56,721 nucleotides of DNA from NCBI GenBank assembly GCA_009602725.1, contig WELB01000012.1:518624-575344 (forward strand), read 5' to 3'. A program made the position numbers and the translations under genes. The stretch comes from Spirogloea muscicola (lineage: Eukaryota > Streptophyta > Zygnematophyceae > Spirogloeales > Spirogloeaceae). Of this stretch, positions 21,700 through 33,590 are shown piece by piece; position 1 is the stretch's first letter, and every line of letters starts with the position of its first letter. Below the pieces are notes generated by a model. That model saw nothing but the letters and a program-made list of their open reading frames with translations. It searched no databases and had not been told where the DNA came from.

Positions 21700-22130
21700 A
21701 GCTTGTCCCGGATTTGGCACTCCCAAGAAGTAGCTTGTAAAATTCTTGAGGAGACGAGAGGGGACGGCTTGCATGCCAAATTTCTGGGTTGGCCTTGCAC
21801 CTAAACCCTCAGCCGTCAGCCCCTCCTGGCAACGACTTTCGTTGCCAATATGGCACAGAGGTGGCGTGTCACGTGTCACTACTTGGATGGGAGTATGTAT
21901 TGAGTGATGGAGGGCCTGAGTGGCCAAGCACAGAGGCAAGGACTTGACAGATGTACATCACGTGCTGGTAAGCCGCCCCGCTCTGTAATGTTCTAAGGTT
22001 TGTGAGCGCCAAACAGTGCTGTTAACGCTTACATGGTGTTCTTTTAGCCGTTTGTGCCGGACGGTACGAACCGCCCTGGCACTCGTGCTGTTGCCGTTTC
22101 GTCCGGGCTCGTCCCGGTGGCCTCGCATGC
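21700..22130. other. Spacer, no gene seen
   Basis: Short frames only, no motif. The AGTGATGGAGGGCCTGAGTG stretch near 21903 resembles sequence near 21271 and 20360, so at least part is repeat-derived. Confidence 0.4.
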
Positions 22131-22275
22131 TCCCGGCATGCTCAGTTAGACATGCTCGGCGGCATGCGTGGGCCCGGACGGCCCCGGCGGCATGTTCGGC
22201 CGCGGCCATGCTCGGCTATGCCCGGCCTCGGCCATGCCTGGCGGCATGCCCTGCCGCGGCCATGCTCGGCGCCAT
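22131..22275. repeat. Palindrome-rich CATGCTCGGC minisatellite
   Basis: About ten imperfect units built on GGCCATGCTCGGC / GGCGGCATG alternate and often overlap as inverted copies (GCATGC, GGCCGCGGCC, GGCGCCATGGCGCC). All three frames stay open on both strands as a side effect, so the long frames here are not evidence of coding. Confidence 0.6.
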
Positions 22276-25200
22276 GGCGCCTGCTGGAGACAGCTCATGG
22301 TTTCCTCGTCAAACACGCTCCTCGCGGGCGAGCCTTGGGGCGACCTCCTACACCCTAGAGAGAGGGTGGCACAGAGAAGCACTTCAACTACTGCACGGAG
22401 AAGAGATAGACCCGTCCGGAGGCCGGGAACTCAGTGAAGCTCTGAGAGGCGCAGCCCTGCGGCTGCCTGCTGTTGAGACCGCTGCCGCGCGCGGCTCGTT
22501 GCCGGCTCTGCTGAGGAGACCTTGGCGGCGTCCCTCTAGAGGTAAGTCCGCGCGTGCCCGGGCGGTGGATTTGCTGCCTGGCGGCAGCCGCCACAGGGCA
22601 AGTCTTCCGCTGTGTCGGAGTATTTCCTCGTGGCGGGTGGTTGTCCCCCAGCACTCAAATCCTAAACAGGACGCATTCGGCTCTAACCTGCCTGTTGGGG
22701 ACCGAACGCTACACGCTCAGTAATCACGAGTCAGCACGTGAAGGTCTCTAAACTGATGCCCGAATACCGGACGGCACTTGACAAGCCCTTATGCCACCAG
22801 CTAAGGCTCGACCAGCTTATTGGCGCAAAGCATGAGCTTGAGCTCGCTGCAGACAGGCTGACACACGACGTCGCAGAAACGACAGGAGGCTGCCGGCTTG
22901 CCCATCTCGGCTGGAAGCTTATTTCACGTCGTGCATAACCTACACTTGCGATATTCGTAAGTAGGGTCTGAAACGAGGACCCAAGCAGCCAAAGGTGTCA
23001 ATTGCGGCTGTTAGTAGTTTTGACTACGGAGGTAGTCATAATATTGCTGCAGCCTCTGCACTTCTCTGCTCTACACTTCCCACTGCTTGGCCAGCGATGT
23101 GTGTCGATCCTGAATCTTGTACGCCTCCATCACAACGACATCAACCAAGGCTCGTGGACATCCGCCAGGTTGTACACCCACAATGTCTAAGGTGCGACGG
23201 TGATGGCGTACCTGAGCGCACGTGGTGATGGGCATATTGTTGTTTACCTACGCAATGGCGCGGTAGCCTTCGTCACGCATCAAGTCCGCCTGGTCCGAAG
23301 CAGCTATCCTGCCGCTAGCCTATCGCAGGCTCCCATCCCCCCGGCCCGGTTGGCCTTGGGGCTCACTTCACTTTTGCCACCGTACTGATATAGTATTGCC
23401 GTACCGACACTTGGAGCATTCCGCCTCCTTGCTATGATATACATACTGACCACAAATGATACCACCAAGTGTCGTTGCTATGTATTCCTGCGCTTCGAGC
23501 TGACACGCGCGGTTGGTTGGCTGGCGTTAAGGGCGGCCCGAGCTGCCGCGCGCAGAGCAGATCGTGGCGCTCGTACGGCTCGTGCCCGGCTGTGCTGGAT
23601 TGGCAGCCCAACGCGTGCAGCCTGCGATCACTTAAAATGGTCCGCCCGTCCTAAGCGGCTGCTCGAGGGCTTGGCCTCGCAGCGGCCCTCTGGATAAGCC
23701 AGCTGCCGAGCCCTTGGCTGTCACCCGTCTGTTACTTCAAGGCTGGTCATTCCCAGCCATTACGGCCTCTTGGGAGGGCTTCTTCTTTCGAAGTGGTCGG
23801 ACAGCTCTACTCGCATTCAATCGGTAGCAATGAGGAACTTCCTACACAATCACCAGATCTAAAGGAGAAGATGCAGGGGTTTCAAAATTTGGTTTAGGAT
23901 GTGATGCCGGACCTGAGTCTGTCTCCCAAGATTTGCATCACCTTTAACAAACCACTTTTGCTGCAGAAGTCGAATATGACCACTCAAGCTTCTTCTCAAA
24001 CAAACGTACAACACACACGCAGCTGCTTCACAGAGAGCTCCCCTACCTGCACACCAGCCTTTGTCAGTCAGCATCTCGGATGAAAGTTCTTCGGGTATCC
24101 TTGAGATCTCCATTCAGTGACTGATTACAACCTCCGGTTAAGGCAGCAGCAGCGGCGCAAGAAATGTAAAGTATTCTTTTAGACAAAGGGGGGCAGGTAT
24201 AGCTTGCTCAAGACTGCTGCTAGCCCAAGATGTGCGTAGTCACAAGGCTTGATACAAACAATATGTTCATTGACTTACACAAGTGTCGCATTTGCTGCCG
24301 GATGCCATACCTGCCTGAGTGCTTGCCCTCATCTTGGCCTTAGGCTTCTCAACAGGAGACATGTCGACTGAGGCCCATAGAGATTTTAGCAATTGTGCTC
24401 AGCACGAGTGACTGTATTCTTCCTGATAGCCCGCGGGCCTCAGCGAGGGCTACAAGCTGCTATGCACCTGTTCCCAGAGAAGTCTGCTAAGTACACTGCA
24501 TGAATAGCCGATCTGACATCAAGAAGCCAGATTTACCAAGCCAAGCTTTTTGTTCTTGACGTGTCCCAGGCACGATCACATTCTCATCGATCTTCGTTAG
24601 TGAGTCTGACAGCCATGATTATGCACAAGGAGCATATCATGCTACACTTACAATGCAGTAAGTGGCAGTGCGCCGGCCCTTGCTGGCGGCAGCAGGCTGG
24701 CCCTCACAGCCCCTCTGAGATGGTGCAAGTTGCAATCAGAGATCACCTCCCTTACATACTTAGGATCTGATCAGGAGTCCAGCCCGTGCTAATCCCGCTT
24801 GGGGCGCTCAGGGTGTCTGGGGCCACCGTAGGCCTCCTTCCAAGAAGAGGCGCCTATCTGGGCGGCCTGCAGCCCGCGGGCACAAATCTGGTCCATGCAG
24901 CACGCAAATGCAGCCCATGGGCATGCTGACCCTGGCTGTGCAGCCCGTTAAGCCATGCAGCCTGCTTGCACCGCTTGTCAAGCAAGGCATGAAGTCGCTC
25001 ATACATGTTGATGCTGCAAATATACAAGAAAGTGAGGTAGAGGTGAGGTACACACGTCTAGCATGCATCTGGCTTAGAACGTTGGGCACATTGTCGCTCT
25101 GACCGTAGTCTCGCTGTCAGGAAGCAATTCTGAGATTGTTTACGGAATTAGGTTCAGGGTTCAAACCCGCCGCGCCGGCGCCATGGCGGGTCCCGGCCTG

Positions 25201-25360
25201 GCCTGGCCGGCGGGAGACGGACGGGCGGGCTAGGAGCGGGTGAAGAGGAGAGGTACACTTTTTCAGATATGCATGTGCTCATTCGGCGATATAAGTGTCC
25301 CCCTTGGCCAGCTCATTACCCAATTAACAGGACATTTGTAAGGCTAGAATTGGCCTCCCT
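22276..25360. other. Long stretch without a supported gene
   Basis: Scattered frames of 60-235 codons occur. That at 22016-22723 is driven by the GC-rich repeat. One from 22738 (KLMPEYRTALDKPLCHQL, HELELAADRLTHDVAE) and one from 23434 (FELTRAVGWLALRAAR) read plausibly but connect to nothing. 23700-25100 is balanced in composition with no recognisable product. Decayed mobile DNA is the likeliest content. Confidence 0.4.
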
Positions 25361-25364
25361 TTCA

Positions 25365-26830
25365 ATTTCATGCGTACCGCGCGCCTTTTCTTTCTAAAAA
25401 AAGAAAGTGGCTCTCCAACAGGGGGCAAGGGCCGTGAGAAGCAGAAGAAGTGGCTCTCCCAAGGGGCGAGCACTTCCTTTCTCCCAATGGGGGCAAGGGC
25501 TGTGAAAAGCCAGCCCGAAAACAAATGACAAAGGTTCGAACTTCTCTTTGAAAGTTCAGCCCACAATCGGCCCAGCCTTTGACTCGAGACAGTTGGGTGG
25601 CGAAGGCGGACTCGATGGAGAGCCTTGGCACCCAGAGCACCCCACAAGCCTTGCTTGTGAGGTGACAAAAATCAGAAGGGAGTCGAGAAATGCAGCTCTC
25701 CAGTAGGGGCGCGATGGCTGTGAAAGGCCAGCCCACTACTTCAGGGCCAGTGGGACATCGCAGCATATGTATAGCGAGCTTTCTGCCGTCTGCACGAAAA
25801 GCCGCACTCACAGTGACAGACTCCAATCAGGCAGGTGAAGGGCATACCAAGGCACAGTTGGAGGAGCGTCCGATAGGCCTCGGGGCTGATCTGAAAGGCC
25901 TTGTGGATGGCATGGGTAGTGAGCCAGTCAGTAGCCCCAGGTGTTGCAAGAGAGGTCAGTCGTGCCGGACTCCTTGGGTTGGTTGTTCCTGATTTCAGGC
26001 ATCCTCCTCAGCGACTTACAACGCTCATCTTCGACTGCAGCAATACGTCTAGCCCGTGCTGCTTTGTCCGGTGCTTGGGCAAGCGCTTAAAAGGAATTGA
26101 GGAGGGGTTGCAGGGATGGGAAGGAGCAGGTTGCGGATCCTCTTCAATTGCGCTTGAGTTCGGAAGGAGCCTTCCTCCACCTCGGCTGCAGGGCCAGCCA
26201 GACAAGGGAAGCGTAAGGGAAGTCGGAAGGCAACCTGGTGCCAGCAACCCAACAAGACTGCTTGCGCCATCTGTACCAACGACCGGCAGCCCAAGCCGCC
26301 CATTCGTGTGGGAAGGGATGCCTGCCAGGAGGATGAAAGTGAGGGGAATTATGAGTGTTGTAGCAGGGAAGCCAGGGTTCGCAGGAGGGAGGTGTCGTAC
26401 TCCTTGTACAGCTCGGCCACCATGTCCGCTGGGGCGATTGTCCACTGCAGGTAGCCCGCCGTTTTCGGTAGCCCGAAAATGTCAACACCAACTGCAAATC
26501 TTCATGGAGAGGGAGGGGATGGGGGCAATCATGTTTGCAGTCGTTCACGCAGATCCTTCACTACGTGAGTTGGTGTGCCGGGGAACTACTGGAGGTGATT
26601 GGAAAGAAGTAAGCTCTTCCGAAGGAACGAGGGAATTGACTCTACTGAAGGAGGCAAGGGCTGTGAAAAGCCAGCCCGAATCGTACCATCGAGGTCGTAG
26701 GTCCCAGGCGGCGAGTGAGTCCGCCACCGGCTACAAGAAAGACTCTTCCCAAAAGGGCAAGTCCTTCCAAGGTCAGCCCAAAAAGGACAGACGGGAACGT
26801 CTGAACGGGGCCGGGAAATAAAAGCCCGGA
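25365..26830 (-). mobile_element. Decayed non-LTR element with RT-to-linker fragment, reverse strand
   Basis: On the minus strand 26049-26303 reads MGGLGCRSLVQMAQAVLLGC and continues WHQVAF. This parallels HGGLGCRPLVRLCRPAYLGC in the full-length ORF just downstream of the RT domain. Upstream (to about 26560) the frame shifts but still resembles the preceding linker. At lower coordinates, 25370-25520, come reversed 3' tails (GGCAAGGGCTGTGAAAAGCCAGCCC), and another is at 26655-26685. Either one heavily rearranged element or several pieces. The plus-strand frame 25901-26821 is a shadow of this relic. Confidence 0.6.
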
Positions 26831-27245
26831 TCTCAAAACGGGCCGATGGCTGTGTAAAGGCCAGCCTAACAAAGAAAGCGCGGCCAGATTGACTGGTGGC
26901 TGTGAGAGGCCAGCACGGGCTATCAAAGTCCGGAGAAAATCCGAAGGGGCCAAAGGTCTAAGTAAGCTGGTCAACGGGGGCGAGAGTTGTAAAACACCAG
27001 CCCAACAAGTTCCGAAGCGGCCGGGAAAAGCGACGGGACCACTCAGTTACGCAACTGGACCACTACCGATGTTTGCTTGACAGCCGCCAGTGCCTCTAGG
27101 TTGCGGATGACCTGCGCTTTTGCGACGCAAGCCGTCCGATGGCGGGCACGCATCGGACGCCCGGGCTGCCGAGGGCCACGGCAGCCCCACCTGGCGGGAC
27201 GGGCCGTAAGTCAGAGCACGAGATCAGGTTTATAAAGAAGAAGGG
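26831..27245. mobile_element. Non-LTR debris including a plus-strand pre-endonuclease piece
   Basis: Reversed tail hairpins recur near 26850, 26900 and 26990. At 27100-27240, plus strand, two overlapping frames echo GLRMENALFCDAMRRRLGLP of the full-length ORF (here GLRM / DDLRFCDAS, then GRPGCRGPRQP) with a frameshift. Too decayed for a function. Confidence 0.5.
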
Positions 27246-27289
27246 CTCGCCCATTGGCCCCACTGGTAGAGTGGGCCCATATTAAAGAG

Positions 27290-27690
27290 AAGTGGCACTC
27301 ACAAGGTGCAAGGGCTGTGAAAAGCCAGCCCGAAAAAAGAATTGACAAAAGTTCGAAGGGGCCAAATGATGGAGGGGCCTAAAAAGCGCTAAGCAGCTAC
27401 TAAGGGCCTGAAGAGGCTATGTCAGAACGGGGGAGGATGGACCACTCAGTACTTACGAGTGAGGAGCCTCAAATCCGACAGACTAGCTGGCGGAAAACTA
27501 TCTCCCTGACGAAAGCCGGAGGCCGCAGCGAGCGCACGGCCAGCACGCCATGTGAAGGGCCCACCCGAGTCAGCCTTCGGGCTCGGGGGCCCGTCTCCAG
27601 CCGCTGGCCCCTGAGAGAAGAGAGACGCTTCCAGGAGAGGGCGGTGGCTGGGAGAGGCCAGCCCAGAAAAAAGAATTGACAAAGTTCGGA
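27290..27690 (-). mobile_element. Truncated non-LTR element 3' end, subfamily A
   Basis: Minus-strand frame with RAGRALAAASGFRQGDSF, LSDLRLLTRKY and a stop at 27446. Its tail runs down to about 27290 and includes the hairpin (plus-strand view GGGCTGTGAAAAGCCAGCCC at about 27312-27331). Upstream it is joined directly to another element's tail hairpin at 27640-27665. Confidence 0.7.
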
Positions 27691-28040
27691 AGGGGCCAGG
27701 GAAAGCGCTTAAACTAGCACACCTAGAAGCAAGCAGCTACGAAGCACTCAGTAACCCTGCTAAGCAGCCGCAGAGATGGGCCGCCTCGTCCGGCCTTCAG
27801 CGTTCCTCTGGTTCCTCTGGCCACATTCTTCTGGTTTTGAGCGAAAGGCTCGCCCATTGAGGATAGGGGCTGGAAAAAGCCAGCCCAGAAAAGAATGAAC
27901 AAAGGACGAGAAGGGGCCAGGGGAAGTACGAAGAACAAGCACAGAAAAGAAACGAAGCAGCTACGAAGCACTCAGTAACCCCTGCTAAGCAGCCTCAGGT
28001 CAGAGAGACTGGGTTCCTGGAAGCGGGTCCCCTTCTGGTT
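27691..28040 (-). mobile_element. Truncated non-LTR element 3' end, subfamily B
   Basis: Minus strand: GTRFQEPSLSDLRLLSRGY-like coding end near 28035-27980, stop, then the B tail with CTTCGTAGCTGCTTCG, a hairpin seen on the plus strand as GGGGCTGGAAAAAGCCAGCCC at about 27864-27885, and the terminal TGGGCGAGCC. A second stub of the same tail is at 27690-27760. Confidence 0.7.
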
Positions 28041-28680
28041 TACCCTCTTTTCTTATGGGCGAGCCCCCCTGGCCCCCTGTTGAAAGCCCATCTAGCTGTC
28101 CCGCACTTGCTGATCGGAGGCACAGTGAGCGTCCGCTCGCAAAAGTCACGGAGAGCAGTTTTGTGGCCTATTCTTCTGGCAATTTTCGGTCTTTCTGACG
28201 TCAGAAGAATTGAGCTCTGCCAAAGAAGAAGTGGCTCTCTCAATGGAGGCCAGGGCTGTGAGAAGTCAGCCCGAAAAGAGTGGGCATATGGCGCAGGCTG
28301 GAAAAAGGCAGCCCAGGAGGATGAACAAGATCTGTAGGGCCCAAAAGCGCAACACCATTGTGGTCTCGCCGTGATCTCTCCACAGCTGTGGGGTTTTGGC
28401 GCCTTCCGACCCTGTAGGGTCCATCTCTCGACTGGGGGCGCCGTGGCGGGCGGCGGCGGGCGCGGCCGCGGCCGGCGCGCTCTTCTCTATGCGCGCGCAC
28501 TCCTTTCAACATCAGCGACCGCATTCCTCTCAGTCGAGCGCCTCCACCTCGTGCCACTTGGGAGCAGAAGAAGAAAGTGCTCGCCCATAGAGAGAGGGGC
28601 TGGCAAAAGAATGGACAATGTCCGCAGGCCTCAAAGGCCAGAAGAAGGGCTCGCCCATTGAGGATATGGGCTGGGAGGCA
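28041..28680. mobile_element. Mixed tail fragments upstream of the first PC-esterase
   Basis: Reversed tail hairpins occur at about 28250-28275 and 28297-28315, and a reversed subfamily C tail at 28585-28660 (GACAATGTCCGCAGGCCTCAAAGG). No gene is seen. These fragments directly abut the duplicated block that carries the esterase gene. Confidence 0.5.
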
Positions 28681-28942
28681 CGCCTTTTGCCCCCCCCCAC
28701 CAGGCGCACGTGGGCCGCCGACGCCCGGCCGGCCCCACGCACCGTTGCACCGGGATCCCGGGGGGGGCCCCGCCGCACTGAGTGAGACAATTGGCTCTCC
28801 CCACTGGGCCCCACTCCCGCCGCTCCCCTTCTCCGCTCCTCGCCATTTCTCGCGCCGCCTGCCCGGCCAGCCCCGGGCCCGGCCCCCCGGCCGGGCCGCT
28901 AAGCGGCCCTGAGCACCCCCCCGGCCGCAGCCGCCGGCCACC

Positions 28943-31524
28943 ATGGCAGCGGCGGCGGCGCCCGACGCCTCCGCCCGGCGCCTCGCCGTCGCGCTCTTGG
29001 CCTTTGCGCTCTCCTGGGCCTCCTGCGACGTCTCTGGCGGCCCGCCCCCAAGCTCGCAGCTCCGGTGGCCCCCATGCCGGTCGCCTCCACGCTCCATGGC
29101 AGCAATGGCGCCCGTGGCGCACTGCCTGCCGCCCCGCAGCCTCTGCAGACCCACCATCCAAGGCCGGCATCCTTCGCCGCTCCTGCGCCCGGCGAGGCAT
29201 GTCCTTGCCTCCCTCAGCCGCGCCGCCGCCGCCGCCGCCGCCCGCCTTCTGGCACCGGTAGGCCGCCCACTGGGTGCCGTGGCCGTGAGCCCTGCCCGTC
29301 GTCGAACGATCATGGCCTCCCTTGGGCAGCGGCAGTGGAAACGGCGGCGGCGACTCGCTGAAGCAGATGAAGGAGGCGGTGGCGGCGCGTCGAGGGGCTA
29401 CCGGTGGGTGAATGCGACCATTACTAAACGGAGCAAGCCCTGCAACTATGGAAACTTCGCGCGGCGGCACACTGAGTGGCGGTACATCCACACGGACGGC
29501 ACGCGGACCTTCAACGCCATCGACCTGGCCCTCGTGAGAGCCGAGCGGATTCATTGCCTCGACCACCACGGCCAGGACCCGTCACAACATGCAGCTCCAC
29601 CGCCCATTGACGAATCTCTGTTGCGCCGCGACTGGCGTGACAGCTGCTAAGAGGCAAGAAGGTTGCGTTCGTCGGGGACTCACTCACTGGCCAGCTCGTG
29701 GGGAACTTTATATCGTCACTGCAGAAGAACGGCTACAAGGACGTGGTCGGCTGCGGCACGAAAGTGTGGGCTCCTTCTACTTGCATGGCGGGCAGCCTGG
29801 CTTGCATGGATGCTTCGAGCAACTTCGAACCCCTAGCAGGGCGCCTGATTGCTGCAGCCGTAAGGCTACACCTTAACACCACTGGGAGCAGGGTCTAAGA
29901 GTACCGCTGAGCACCTCTTAGAGTCTAAGCCTGAGCCCAGCTATTTCGCTGCTGCCAAGGTGTGGCAGCTCGTTCAGGCCCGCAAGTGAACTGACATTGC
30001 CTCCCTGTTCATGGAATGAAGCTGGTACTACGACGTGAAACAAGATGACACCATGGAACAGATGCTGGCCAAGGGCTCCACTGTCAGGGACACCGTCAAG
30101 ACGCCCTCCTCATTAAGGGAGGAGACAGTGCTCGGCGGGCCCTTTGAGAACGCCACCTGGACCTGCTGGCGAGGTACTGCACCTTTCACTTTCCTGCCAC
30201 AATGCAGGCATTATGGCCAGAGCCCCCCTACATCTGGGTCTCTGAGCTGCTTCTGACAATTGGCGGCAAGGAAACTGCTCTCATATTGCGAAGCTGGCAT
30301 CGCTGCCAAGGGAAGGCAATGCATCGACTGCTGAGTGCCTCGCTGAGTGCGCAGCTTCCAAATAATCTGTTCACCTGCAGCATGGGCAACAGTTCCACTC
30401 TGACGCAAACAGTCTCCGTTCAAATCTGTCCTAACTGTGTCCTTATCTGCACAGCATTGTTAGCATCAAGCTTAAGATACTCATCACTTCACCAACTTGA
30501 CCTCCTGCAGCCTTCCACATGCTTCCTAGCATTTATGAGTGGCCTGGCATGAACACAATCCCAGCCCAGCTCGAGTACATTGCCCAGAAGTCGGATGTGG
30601 TGAGCACCGGCGATGAGCTTCTGCAACTTGCGGCTGACGACCTTTAGGTAGGAGCAGTTGTAGAGGCAATCCAAGACAAAGCACAGAAGTCCAACCCTTC
30701 ACTCTAAGCGGGTGTTTAACGGCCAGTAGCTTCTATCATGCTGCAGGTCATTCTCAATATTGGATTACACTACCATAATTGGCAGGTAAAGGGCCTCCGG
30801 CACGATATGCATGTAGCAGCCGAGTACCTTGCGCGTTACAACACAAAGAAGAACCGCGTGGGGTTTCTCCGTGAGACCTTGCCGCAACACTTTTTCAGCA
30901 ATGGCAGTGGCATCTTCCCTTTTCCATACAATTTCCCAGAGAGTGCCACCAAGGCAGACCTTGCAATCTGCCACCCTGCACCTCGAGTGCATCAGGCAGG
31001 CTTTGCTCTCTCCCTCTGCTGGTGTGTGACAAGTTCCGCCAAGCAGTTGCGTGACATAGGGGCAACCCTGCAAAGGAGAAGCAAGAATCAAGCAACTGTA
31101 TGATGGAATTGCTGACATGCACGCTCTTCCATGATGGCAGCAGCGTCATTTCATGCTGAGCCAATGAGTCACTCCTTGTTTGGTCTCTGCGCAGTGGCGA
31201 AATGATGTCATGTGGGAGGTGGCCATCGAGAAGCAGGTACCAGTGCAGCAGATCTTCCATCAGATGGACATGCACGGCTTTCACGGGATAAATCCTAGGG
31301 CTACTGACTGTACGCACTGGGCCAACCTGGACATAACGTGGCTGCCTGCTTTCGATACCACTTACACAGCCATAGCGGCAGGCATGTGCCGGTGGCAGAT
31401 GCTGGCCAAGAGCGATTGTGACAACCACTTCCCTGCCGTCCATTTCAGCTCAGTGCGACACCGAGAGCCAGACCTTGATGGTGCTGTGCACATGTCCAGC
31501 TGGGATTGGCCGCGTCAAGAGTGA
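28943..31524 (+). CDS. PC-esterase / TBL-like protein, paralogue 1
   Basis: Predicted secreted or Golgi-lumen serine esterase or acyltransferase of the PC-esterase (trichome birefringence-like) group; substrate unknown, wall or extracellular polysaccharide likely. Exons 28943-29533, 29644-29765, 30022-30173, 30511-30599, 30747-30995 and 31195-31524 give 1533 nt, 510 aa. The N-terminus (ARRLAVALLAFALSWASC) is a signal peptide or anchor; about 100 low-complexity residues follow. The nucleophile motif VGDSLTGQL puts Ser at 210; DCTH (D439, H442) supplies the Asp-His pair. DVVILNIGLHY and RETLPQHF match the family's D.L.fN.GHWW and FRT..P.HF blocks. Exon 2 must end at AAAGT|GTGGGC to keep frame; reading on meets a stop. 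The last intron appears to be GC-AG. Close to paralogue 2. Confidence 0.85.
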
Positions 31525-31612
31525 CAGCACAGGTCAGCTGGGTGAAAGCCCATTCCAACATAAACCACAGGTTGCCATTGCTCAGAGGTCCTTAAGCCAC
31601 TCGATGGAAGGC

Positions 31613-31617
31613 TGTAA
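31613..31617 (+). terminator. TGTAA poly(A) signal, esterase 1
   Basis: TGTAA 88 nt after the stop, in a GGCTGTAACAAG context also kept in paralogue 2. Confidence 0.6.
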
Positions 31618-32370
31618 CAAGAATCATCATTGCCTCCTCTTTCAGGACGTGGTAACCTGGCGACACATAACGACTTCAGTGAGCATGCCCGGCGATGCTC
31701 ATCTATGACGACCGCTGGTGACAGCATCTTCATCTTGTGCAATTTGCCTTGCCCAACTAGGCCAAGCAACATGCAAATCATAAGTGATTATACTTCTGTA
31801 CAGCAATCTTACTCAGCAATTTGTGCTGCAAATTACCAGTATTCTTTGCAGAGGAATTGCAGACAATCCAGTGACATCCCTCGGCTTTTCAGCCAAGGGG
31901 ATGGAGAGTGTCCGAAGGTAGAGGTTGGGGGTTTGCCTGGGGGGTCCCATTTGAGACTGACCACATGTCGTACTTCATTCTGCGAGGCTGACCAGGGACA
32001 CATGCCTTCATTTCTTTCTCTTCTTCCTTCTTTCTTTCGTCTTATCTGTCTCCAGCTATCTTATTTGTCAATGACACAGTCCCTTGATAATGCCCACGAC
32101 TGTTGCTCATGCCATCACCAGAAGCAAGTGACACCCCTAAGTGGTTAAGATATATGCAACCATGTACGAAGCTTTTGATGTGTATGGTCAAAGACATCCA
32201 GTGGAAGTATCAAGGGCATGGCGATTTTGCAATTAAGGTAGGTCACCTAAAGCTTAGCAAGGCGTAAGCTGCAAGAATAATGGAAGCAACTGCCGGACAC
32301 GGCCTAGCTAATGTCAGACTCCCGTGAGCCCATCAGCCAGCGATGGGCCCACTCCTTACCATCCTCTGCT

Positions 32371-32975
32371 TGGGCGACTTAGCTAGCTGAGGGCTCCCGC
32401 TTCGTCAGATGGCGCGGTCGACGTGAGCCAGGCTCCAGCCATTCATCTGGTCTTGGCAGAGGAGTAAAGCGTCGCATCTTAGGCCTTCCAACATTATTAC
32501 ACATCATGGCATACATGGACAGAGTGGCGCAGACTTTTGCAGCCCCAGGTCGACGGAGAAGAGGCAAGGCACTGCCAAAGGAGCACATAGTGCCAAGGGC
32601 ATCGTTAAAGTCGTAGGCCAAGCGAATGGGGTGGTGTTGGTAAGGAGCACGAGCAAAGCAGGGCTGGTCAACATTGAATGTGGTGATACGGTGAGCCAGT
32701 ATATGGAAGAAGTCAGCCGCTGATGCTGCCTATTGGGCCTGTCGGAGCTCTTTCCGTGCGGAGGGTTGCCCCGGCTCATCGTGCTCTTTCCGATTCCGAG
32801 GCGATCGTGCTTCTCCTTTGCGCCCTAGCTGTGGTTGCGGCCACCCAGAGGTGAGCATGTAGTACTCTATATGGGTCTGCTGCCATGAGCGGGTCTGCGT
32901 CTGTACTGCCGAGGGGCGACGGTCTGCTGGTCCTTCGGAGACCTAGGCACCTCCGGGCCCTTTCAGACCTTGTTC
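32371..32975. other. Spacer with unassigned minus-strand frames
   Basis: Minus-strand frames overlap here (for example LAYDFNDALGTMCSFGSALP, and KVCATLSMYAMMCNNVG at 32500-32600). Composition is protein-like but I recognise no family, and the pieces do not join cleanly. Possibly a decayed transposon ORF. Confidence 0.3.
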
Positions 32976-32979
32976 ATTG

Positions 32980-33444
32980 CCTTTGGGGCTGGCCTCTTAT
33001 AGCTATTGCGTTATGTTGGAAGATCTGTTTCTTTTCCATCGTCCTTACGGAGAGGGGCCATCGACCCCTTGGACGAGCTTCTTCTTAAGTGGAGAGGGGC
33101 GAACGCTCAGCCGAGGACACCGATTGGGGAGGACAAGGGCGGGCTAGCCAGAATGAGAAGCAGCCTTTTCAAAAGAGGGCGAGGCCTGTGAAGTGCCTGC
33201 GCACAAATGGATGACAAAGAAAGAAAGAAAGGAAGTGGCTCTCCCAAACCCAAGGGCCCAAGTTTAAGCAGCTCTTCAAAGAAAGAAAGGAAGACTCTTC
33301 CAATAGAGGGCAATAGCTGGCATTGGCCAGCCCAGGAAAGCAATGAACAAGGTTCGAAGGGGCCAGAAAAGCGTCTAAGCACACAGCGACTCAAGTGGCC
33401 ACTGGTTGCTACCCTCTGATGAACAACCTCAGGTCAAGGAAACT
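32980..33444 (-). mobile_element. Non-LTR relic 3' part, left of a nested insertion
   Basis: Minus strand from 33441: LDLRLFIRG and a stop, then the tail with GAACCTTGTTCATTGC, the hairpin GGGCTGGCCAATGCCAGC (plus strand about 33312-33330) and GGGAGAGCCACTTCC near 33235. This is the 3' end of the element whose coding part resumes at 33591. The two were separated by the insertion at 33445-33590. Confidence 0.65.
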
Positions 33445-33590
33445 ACTTCCTACTGCTGACACGGGGTTACTAAGAGCGCCCTGGCTGCCTAGCCTGTGGC
33501 TCCGTCATGAACACCTGTATGCATCTGGCTGGCTTTCACAGCTGCTCTTTTAATGTCAGCAGCCGCTTTCTTCCGTGGCTTTCCCCTCGA
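33445..33590 (+). mobile_element. 146-bp truncated copy of the full-length element's 3' end
   Basis: Begins CTTCCTACTGCTGACACGGG and TTACTAAGAGCGCCC follows. This is the last ORF codons and 3' UTR of the element at 15979-20155, nearly identical over 120 bp. It is flanked on both sides by GAAACT (33439-33444 and 33591-33596), a target-site duplication. It splits a minus-strand relic between ETSFS and LDLRL of its terminal peptide. Confidence 0.8.

Larger units (their letters stand above)
28690..32370 (+). repeat. Segmental duplication copy 1, about 3.7 kb
   Basis: Aligns by eye with 38750-42570 over the 5' flank (CGCACGTGGGCCGCCGACGC, then TGGGCCCCACTCCCGCC), the whole PC-esterase gene, its 3' flank and the end block (CTGCCGGACACGGCCTAGCT against CTGCCGGGCACGACCTAGCT). 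Introns have diverged more than exons. Confidence 0.75.

Noticed and set aside
22016-22723. 235-codon frame over the CATGCTCGGC repeat
   Set aside because: All frames are open through the repeat; codon content is set by the repeat unit.
25901-26821. 306-codon plus-strand frame as a gene
   Set aside because: Opposite strand of a decayed retrotransposon RT-linker fragment; its peptide has no motif and it crosses tail hairpins.
28240-29569. Long minus-strand frames (357 and 312 codons) opposite esterase 1
   Set aside because: GC-driven shadows of exon 1 and its flank. The plus strand carries the signal peptide and conserved blocks. The same shadows occur opposite paralogue 2.
29644-30173. Esterases 1 and 2 as pseudogenes, because the frame after exon 2 meets a frameshift or a TAG
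   Set aside because: Ending exon 2 at AAAGT|GTGGGC joins exon 3 in phase, reproduces the exon length of paralogue 3 and gives a continuous family-like protein in both copies.
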